NCBI RefSeq assembly: GCF_039614845.1
Contig: NZ_JBDIML010000003.1
Location: 62,001-126,000, forward strand
Length of the DNA: 64,000 nt
Source of the DNA: Ornithinibacillus xuwenensis
GTDB lineage: Bacteria > Bacillota > Bacilli > Bacillales > Amphibacillaceae
Direction: 5' to 3'
Position numbers and translations under genes: made by a program. The stretch's first letter is position 1; the number at the start of each line of letters is the position of its first letter. Below are positions 59,238 to 64,000 of this stretch, piece after piece. The notes under the pieces are model-generated. The model made no database searches. It saw only the letters and a program-made list of their open reading frames with translations, and was not told the DNA's origin.

Positions 59238-60449
59238 TTGATTAATGAAGAGAGTATACTTGAGTTACATCCTCTTTCCTCAAGGCCAGAAGGAGATGAA
59301 GAAATACTCATAGGGCGAATGGATACCGGTGATTATATTGTTTTACCTTCTGTTGCACGGATTGTTATCGACGAGTTAAATAGTGGAAAAACGATTAGAG
59401 AAGCAGATCAATCGATTGAAGAAAAGCTAGGAGAAAAGGTTGATGTCTCTAGTTTTATCGAGGATGTATTACAAGAATATGGATTCATTTATAAAATTGA
59501 TGGGAATATTATTAGTGATCGTGTAAGTAATAAGCGGATATTCCCTTTTTTTACGGACGGTGTATCCAAGTTCTTTTTTAATCGCTATACATTAAGTGGA
59601 TTCTTAATATGCTTTGTCATTGCAATATTAATCTGCATCCTAAATCATACTTATGTACCAGTTTATTCTGATATATTTTTTTCTGAATCCTATACTACTT
59701 CTTTAATAGGGACTACAATAGCGAGCTGGACATTTCTCTTTTTACACGAGATAGCACACTTAATGGCAGCTCGTTCCTCAGGAATGGACAGTAGATTTTC
59801 TATCAGTCATCGGCTTGTATTTCTAGTAGTTGAAACCGACATGTCCAATATCGTTCTGTTAGACAAACGCTATCGTTATAAAGCTTTGCTTGCTGGCCTC
59901 GCATTGGATGGATTTTTCCTTGGTATCGGTATCTTTATCATAAGCCTAAATGATTGGTTTTCTTTTGGGTTTCCAGTCTATTTGACTGGTATCATTAGAA
60001 TGCTAAATGTTGTCTTAGTGCTTCGAATGGCTTTTCAATTTTTATTCTTTATGAAGACAGACATCTACTATGTATTTACCAATCTTTTCAATTGTCGAAA
60101 TCTCCTCCATAACACCAGGCTATATGTGTACCAAATCATCCCGAAATTAAAAACAAGACTAGAAGAAGAATGGAAGCTTGTCGATGAACATGAGAAGAAA
60201 ATTGTAAAATGGTACGCATACTTTTTTATTTTAGGTAGTGTGTTAGCTGTATACTTATTTGCGATGTATATACTCCCTCAAACATTCACCATAATATCTG
60301 GCACGATACAAAACATAACGAAATATAGTATAACGACTGCTCCGTTTTGGGACGGTATTATTCTAATTGTGATGATGCTAATACCACTTGTTCTCCTATG
60401 CTATTCCTGGCTCAGGTCCTATCGAACTAGGAAATTACAAAACGCTTAA
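59238..60449 (+). CDS. Membrane M50-like zinc protease with N-terminal PqqD-like domain
   Basis: The product has 403 residues from TTG 59238 (AAGGAGGTAAACAAG upstream), five bases after the E1-like gene. Residues 25-90 form another PqqD-like unit (YIVLPSVARIVIDELNSGKTI ... VDVSSFIEDVLQEYGFI). About seven membrane helices follow from residue 118. HEIAH (160-164) in a membrane helix is the M50 zinc motif, and LAGLALDGFFLGIG supplies the distal Asp of the LDG motif. Such site-2-type proteases, as YydH in the YydF cluster, cut or export modified peptides. It probably removes the leader or releases the product. Confidence 0.85.
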   Translation: MINEESILELHPLSSRPEGDEEILIGRMDTGDYIVLPSVARIVIDELNSGKTIREADQSIEEKLGEKVDVSSFIEDVLQEYGFIYKIDGNIISDRVSNKRIFPFFTDGVSKFFFNRYTLSGFLICFVIAILICILNHTYVPVYSDIFFSESYTTSLIGTTIASWTFLFLHEIAHLMAARSSGMDSRFSISHRLVFLVVETDMSNIVLLDKRYRYKALLAGLALDGFFLGIGIFIISLNDWFSFGFPVYLTGIIRMLNVVLVLRMAFQFLFFMKTDIYYVFTNLFNCRNLLHNTRLYVYQIIPKLKTRLEEEWKLVDEHEKKIVKWYAYFFILGSVLAVYLFAMYILPQTFTIISGTIQNITKYSITTAPFWDGIILIVMMLIPLVLLCYSWLRSYRTRKLQNA

Positions 60450-60492
60450 CATAATGACAGTCCCTTCACATTAACAGGGAGTGTATTTAGAA

Positions 60493-61663
60493 ATGGGGAA
60501 ATTAAAAAGAAATCCTAACTCCGTAGAATTAGCTAACAAGATTATTGAACAATATCAACCGAAGTCCGTAGAGGATATGCAAAATGCATTAAAAGACATA
60601 TTTGGTCCGATGTTTGAATCCATGTTAAAAGGAGAAATGGTTATGGGAAGAAAACTCTAAATACCAGTGCTGGGGAAGTAGAAATTGAAGTACCACAGGA
60701 TCGTGATGGCTCGTTTGAACCCGAGATCATTCCTAAACGGAAAAAGGACGTTTCTGAAATCGAGAATAAGGTTATCGCCATGTATGCAAGAGGCATGTCT
60801 CAGCGAGACATCTCTTCTACTTTTGAGGACATTTATGGCTTTATTGAATCGCATGAAATGGTATCGGATATCACGGACGCCGTGCTGCCTGATTTAGAAG
60901 AGTGGCAAAGTTGTCCTCTAAATGAATGTTATCCTATTGTTTTTGTCGATTGTATTTACACAACCATACGCAATCAATATGAGACAAAGAAGTACGCTGT
61001 ATACACCATTTTAGGCTATACCATGGAGGGGAATAAAGACATTCTTAGTCTGTGGCTAAATGAAACGGAAAGCAAACATAAATGGATGCAAATCTTTGAC
61101 GAAATTAAGGCAAGAGGAGTCAACGATATCTTCTTTATTTCAATGGATGGTGTGTTGGTTTAGAGGAAGGAGCACGCTCCATATTTCCTGATGTCATTGT
61201 TCAAAGATGTATTGTACATTTAATTCGTAATGCAATAAAATACGTTCCAAGCAAGGATTATAAAGCTTTCACCTCCTCTTTAAGGAAGGTTTATGGGGCC
61301 CAAAGCCTCAAGGCTTGTCACAATGCATTTGAAACCTTTAAGCAACAATGGTCTGCCTATCCAGGAGCTATTGATGTTTGGGAACGTAATTTTGAACACG
61401 TGGAACAATTATTTGACTGCGGCAGCGCTGTTCGTAAAATCATGTACACGACTAACGCAGTGGAGAGTATCCACTCCAGCTTCAGAAAAGCAACCAAAAA
61501 AGGAGCATTCTCAAACGAGAATGCCCTACTAATAGTTCTTTATCTACGTGTTAAAGAATTAGAAACCAAATGGGAAAGCGGTCATATTCAAAACTGGTCA
61601 TTAGCCATGAATCAGCTATTAATGGTTGACCGATTAAAAGATAAGGTTATCCAATATATCTAA
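60493..61663 (+). pseudogene. Decayed IS256-family (mutator) transposase
   Basis: Fragments in shifted frames together read as one IS256-family transposase. 60493-60659 encodes the N-terminus (SVEDMQNALKDIFGPMFESMLKGEM) and then shifts. 60670-61160 holds NTSAGEVEIEVPQDRDGSFEP, KVIAMYARGMSQRDI, FVDCIYTTIRN and ISMDGV. After a second shift come GLEEGARSIFPDVIVQRCIVHLIRN and, from 61400, the C-terminal part KIMYTTNAVESIHSSFRKATKKGAF. About 30 codons are missing near 60640. The downstream ATCCAAACTTACACACTT (61672) resembles the terminal repeat of such elements; no matching left end was found. It is inactive. Confidence 0.9.
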
Positions 61664-61785
61664 GTGTGTGATCCAAACTTACACACTTTATTTGACAACC
61701 CCATGCCTTGTTTGAAACACCTCAAATAATAGACTTGTAACAAAAAGTAATGACAGTAGTAATTCATTGTAGAACATAATTGTGA

Positions 61786-61811
61786 AAGCCTACCTTAGCT
61801 AAGGTAGGCTT
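61786..61811. terminator. Perfect palindromic hairpin before the M23 gene end
   Basis: AAGCCTACCTTAGCTAAGGT continues as a 26-base perfect palindrome, followed on each side by A/T-rich sequence. It lies 18 bases after the stop of the M23 gene (-) and likely terminates it. Confidence 0.78.
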
Positions 61812-61829
61812 AATTATTTGCTAGTAAAA

Positions 61830-62489
61830 TTATTCAAACTCCTCTTCAGGATTTGGATAACCTATTTTTTCTCTTTCAGCAGGAGTCATGTTTTTTAATT
61901 CCTTATAACTATACCAATCTTCTTCCTCAAAATAACTTAATGTATTCTCGAAATCCATATTTGTTCTATTGATCATAGGACCTCCACCACCTAAGTCATT
62001 TAAATAGGTTCTCGGATTAACATAACTAGCACTATTACAAGTACTATCTGAACAATACATGGTTTCAAAATGTAAGTGAACTCCAGTAACATCTCCTGAT
62101 GCACCCATATAACCTACTACGGTACCTTTATAAACAGTTTTGCCAGGTGTCATTTTAGAACTGTATCGTAAGTGTTGGTATCTAGACAATACATTATCCG
62201 TCCCACCTACTTTATATGAGCCAGTATGTCTAATATCTACAACCCAACCTCGAGCATTATTCCAGTATGCATTTTTAACAATACCAGTATGAGCTGCATA
62301 AATATTATCCCCAGCAACTCCAGGACTTCGAGCTCCAATATCTATCCCACGGTGATACTGGTATACACCATTAATAGTACGGGGTCCATATTCCGAGGTT
62401 ACTCTTGTTGAATCAGTTGGCCATAACATACGTGGAGCTGCCTCAGCTGGCTCAATGTCTCCAGCAATTAAGTACATAAAAGAGAACAA
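61830..62489 (-). CDS. M23-family peptidoglycan endopeptidase, start codon uncertain
   Basis: The product has 219 residues if TTG 62489 is used. The LytM-type domain is complete: SEYGPRTINGVYQYHRGIDIG (H and D zinc ligands), GIVKNAYWNNARGWVVDIRH, SRYQHL, and VHLHFETMY (HxH ligand). The C-terminal tail is acidic (NPEEEFE). Upstream the frame stays open: an ideal GAAGGGGAAATT precedes TTA AAA AAA GTA TTC at 62516, which would give a normal signal peptide LKKVFTGILLLFSFMYLIAG if TTA were TTG. So the natural start may be lost, or a non-standard start is used. Secretion is expected from the full frame. Confidence 0.85.
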   Translation of the reverse strand: MFSFMYLIAGDIEPAEAAPRMLWPTDSTRVTSEYGPRTINGVYQYHRGIDIGARSPGVAGDNIYAAHTGIVKNAYWNNARGWVVDIRHTGSYKVGGTDNVLSRYQHLRYSSKMTPGKTVYKGTVVGYMGASGDVTGVHLHFETMYCSDSTCNSASYVNPRTYLNDLGGGGPMINRTNMDFENTLSYFEEEDWYSYKELKNMTPAEREKIGYPNPEEEFE

Positions 62490-62670
62490 TAAAATTCCTG
62501 TGAATACTTTTTTTAAAATTTCCCCTTCTTTCTATTAATTTATTTATCCTTCAAGCTAGTACTTTCCCCCTCTTTTTACATATATTTAAATTAACGAGCA
62601 GATATTTTTACCATACATATAACTACTCGGCAATTTACAACAAGCTTTCAATAATTAATTGTTTTTTATT

Positions 62671-63270
62671 CTATTCTACTAAACTATGAATTAAAGACTC
62701 TTGTATCTCTTTACCTTTAAGCCGAAGTGGATGATATTCCTCTCTTATGAATAAGACTTCATTATTCGATTCAAATAATAAAAGTACAGGATTTCGTCCA
62801 AGATCAACTAATTTCTCCCACTCTACTTTAAATAAAGTATTCGATTCATCAAGCAAATAAATTGGAACCTCTTTTTTTATAGTCTTGGAAGTTTCCTCTT
62901 CAACTTTAATAAATTCATAACCATGTTGACACTCCCTACATACGTTGATATTAATGTAAGTCACCTTCATATTTAGTATGGAGCCATCAATTTCTGTCCC
63001 AGTTAAGAGAACTGTATTAATATTTGTCTCTGTGATAGTCTCATTAAGCATCTCGTTTTCCGCCGTAATTTTTGAAAGTTGTTCATTGATTTCAATATTT
63101 TCTTTTTCTACACTTTCTAATTTTCGTATTTTCTCGCTCAGTATCTCATTCTTTTTATTTGCCTCTTCTATTGCGGATGTATCAGGCTGTTTCATATTAT
63201 TTATTAAGAAAAAGGTAATTAATGCAAAGGATAGAAGTCCTATAATACTTATTAAGGTCTTATTTTTCAT
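62671..63270 (-). CDS. Membrane-anchored coiled-coil protein of unknown function
   Basis: The product has 199 residues from ATG 63270 (AGGAAG nine bases upstream; a TTG six codons earlier is possible). It has one N-terminal membrane helix (LISIIGLLSFALITFFLI), a coiled coil from about residue 32 to 85 (EEANKKNEILSEKIRKLE), and a beta-rich domain with a CRECQHGYEF motif. Topology places the coil and domain outside the cell. Not recognised. Confidence 0.68.
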   Translation of the reverse strand: MKNKTLISIIGLLSFALITFFLINNMKQPDTSAIEEANKKNEILSEKIRKLESVEKENIEINEQLSKITAENEMLNETITETNINTVLLTGTEIDGSILNMKVTYININVCRECQHGYEFIKVEEETSKTIKKEVPIYLLDESNTLFKVEWEKLVDLGRNPVLLLFESNNEVLFIREEYHPLRLKGKEIQESLIHSLVE

Positions 63271-63288
63271 TTTATCTCGCTTCCTCAA

Positions 63289-63588
63289 TTTTGTTTTCGA
63301 AAAATAATAAAATATTCTGTGAATATTACATAAGGTTCTACATATATTTCAAAAACCCTCCTTTTATATTCCTTTTTTTTACAAAATAGAACTAAATGCC
63401 TATATTATTAATACTTCCACAATTGAAAACTGGACAAAATGAATAAGTAAAGCCCTCTTGGAAACAGGGGGACTATTTAATCATTCCATGAAGTTATATT
63501 TGTATTTATATTATACTAGTACTTGCATAAGTTTCTTGTAAATCCTTTTTACATGGGTTGTTTTTGCACAAAAAAAGACCCCTACTGG
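63289..63588. other. A/T-rich intergenic region, no gene found
   Basis: Only short frames are seen. It holds a hairpin near 63452 (CCCTCTT/AGGGGG), promoter-like A/T tracts, and at 63419 a stretch AATTGAAAACTGGACAAA that vaguely resembles the ends of IS3-family elements. No function is assigned. The terminator of the gene at 63589 begins at about 63571. Confidence 0.4.
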
Positions 63589-63606
63589 TTAACCAGCAGA
63601 GGGTTT
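63571..63606 (-). terminator. Terminator containing the stop codon of the 63589 gene
   Basis: On the minus strand CCCTCTGCTGG pairs with CCAGTAGGGG around TTAA, followed by TCTTTTTTT. The loop contains the TAA stop. Confidence 0.82.
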
Positions 63607-63765
63607 GTAAGTTACCCATTTTTTTAATTTTTGTTTAATCATGTTGTTGAAAAAGATAATTTCATCTTGGATTGATTTCCGGATATCAGGAACTTTACAT
63701 CTAACCAATTCTTTTTCTAGTTTTTCGAGGTGACTAATAAACAGTTGTAACTCAGGATTATTCAT
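63589..63765 (-). CDS. Small helical protein of unknown function
   Basis: A 58-residue frame from ATG 63765; an ATG three codons earlier lies against the GAAGGG ribosome site. Two predicted helices (LQLFISHLEKLEKELVRCK and IRKSIQDEIIFFNNMIKQKLKKW) suggest a helical hairpin like Spo0E-type or YppE-like small proteins, though the SQELD Spo0E motif is absent. A terminator covers its stop codon. Not recognised. Confidence 0.6.
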   Translation of the reverse strand: MNNPELQLFISHLEKLEKELVRCKVPDIRKSIQDEIIFFNNMIKQKLKKWVTYKPSAG

Positions 63766-63821
63766 AGTGTACATTTCCCTTCAAGGATATTATGAAGGAT
63801 TAATGGCAAAAATAAAATGTA

Positions 63822-64000
63822 TTAATTTGATACTCCAAGTTTCATAATAAGTTTAGTCAACCAGAAAGATAAAAATACAATAATTAGATCTAATATAAAC
63901 ACATAAAACTCATTCATACCTCTGTTAAAATCAACTAGTCCGAATAACTTCTCCAACGATAAAAACCCAAATGAAAATACGGCGCTAAGAAGGATTGTAT
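63822..64000 (-). CDS. C-terminal part of a membrane protein (5' part beyond window)
   Basis: An open frame from the right window edge to TAA 63822 encodes about 58 residues. They hold a hydrophobic segment at the edge (ILLSAVFSFGFLSLEKLFG), then VDFNRGMNEF, and a second helix FILDLIIVFLSFWLTKLIM ending KLGVSN. It is clearly a membrane protein tail, but too little is visible to name a family. Confidence 0.55.
   Translation of the reverse strand, partial: TILLSAVFSFGFLSLEKLFGLVDFNRGMNEFYVFILDLIIVFLSFWLTKLIMKLGVSN

Noticed and set aside
1..64000. CRISPR arrays, tRNA or rRNA genes, prophage modules
   Set aside because: No regularly spaced direct repeats, cloverleaf-like or rRNA-like stretches, and no phage structural genes were seen on either strand.

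Overview
The window is low-GC DNA from a spore-forming Firmicute of the Bacillaceae. Evidence for this is a YjcZ-type sporulation micropeptide, two CotF/YraD-type coat gene pairs, AAGGAGG-like ribosome binding sites with frequent TTG/GTG starts, swrC-yerO synteny, and yybP-ykoY and metK leader RNAs. The general look (intergenic repeats with GGGACAAAA ends, many GNAT/DinB/VOC housekeeping accessories) fits the Oceanobacillus/Virgibacillus/Ornithinibacillus side of the family; the genus is an inference. No rRNA, tRNA or CRISPR array was seen.

Layout. 1-4.5 kb: two coat-protein gene pairs arranged head to head, a GNAT enzyme, a secreted coiled-coil/3D-domain wall protein and small unknowns. 4.6-9.5 kb: a Fur-type iron locus, with a YcgT-like ferredoxin-NADP reductase divergent from a complete siderophore ABC importer. 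9.5-18.2 kb: redox and accessory genes, including a ribosome-protection-type GTPase split by an in-frame TAG, an HxlR regulator divergent from a flavin monooxygenase/FMN reductase pair, two DinB-like proteins and a GNAT gene broken by an in-frame TAA. 18.4-23.5 kb: a five-gene operon metK-speA-speD-speE-speB, i.e. SAM synthesis plus the whole arginine-to-spermidine route, behind a structured S-box-like leader with a terminator. 23.5-31 kb: YjcL-like membrane protein, the first copy of a dispersed repeat, the SwrC RND pump with its TetR regulator. 31-38.4 kb: hydrolases, GNAT, epimerase, lipoprotein, MarR/MFS pair and a frameshifted secreted DUF3888 gene. 38.7-42.1 kb: a shortened FtsZ-like protein lacking the GTP-binding half, a basic micropeptide, a DedA-like protein and a YcdB/YcdC-like protein. 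42.2-46.0 kb: TerC/YkoY under a manganese riboswitch, then an orphan ZorA/ZorB-like (MotA/MotB-like) motor pair. 46.2-48.4 kb: a probable copper/cytochrome oxidase assembly group (CtaG, DeoR-NosL fusion, YtkA-domain lipoprotein). 48.5-57.7 kb: phosphoesterase, AlaX, membrane-anchored Mrr-type nuclease, MscS channel, an SDR remnant, SDR/NUDIX/ECF sigma/VOC genes, the second repeat copy and a PepSY protein. 57.9-60.4 kb: a compact candidate RiPP cluster with a 23-residue precursor, an E1/ThiF-like enzyme and an M50 protease, both enzymes carrying PqqD-like N-terminal domains. 60.5-64 kb: a decayed IS256-family transposase, an M23 peptidase and small unknown or partial genes.

The most promising new biology is the RiPP cluster (57.9-60.4 kb), the effector-less Zorya-like motor pair (43.5-46.0 kb), the nucleotide-pocket-less FtsZ homologue (38.7-39.5 kb) and the unusual metK leader (23.2-23.4 kb). 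Several genes (12.9, 17.8, 38.4, 52.1, 60.5-61.7 kb) carry disabling changes. These may be true pseudogenes or, for the single-base ones, sequencing errors.
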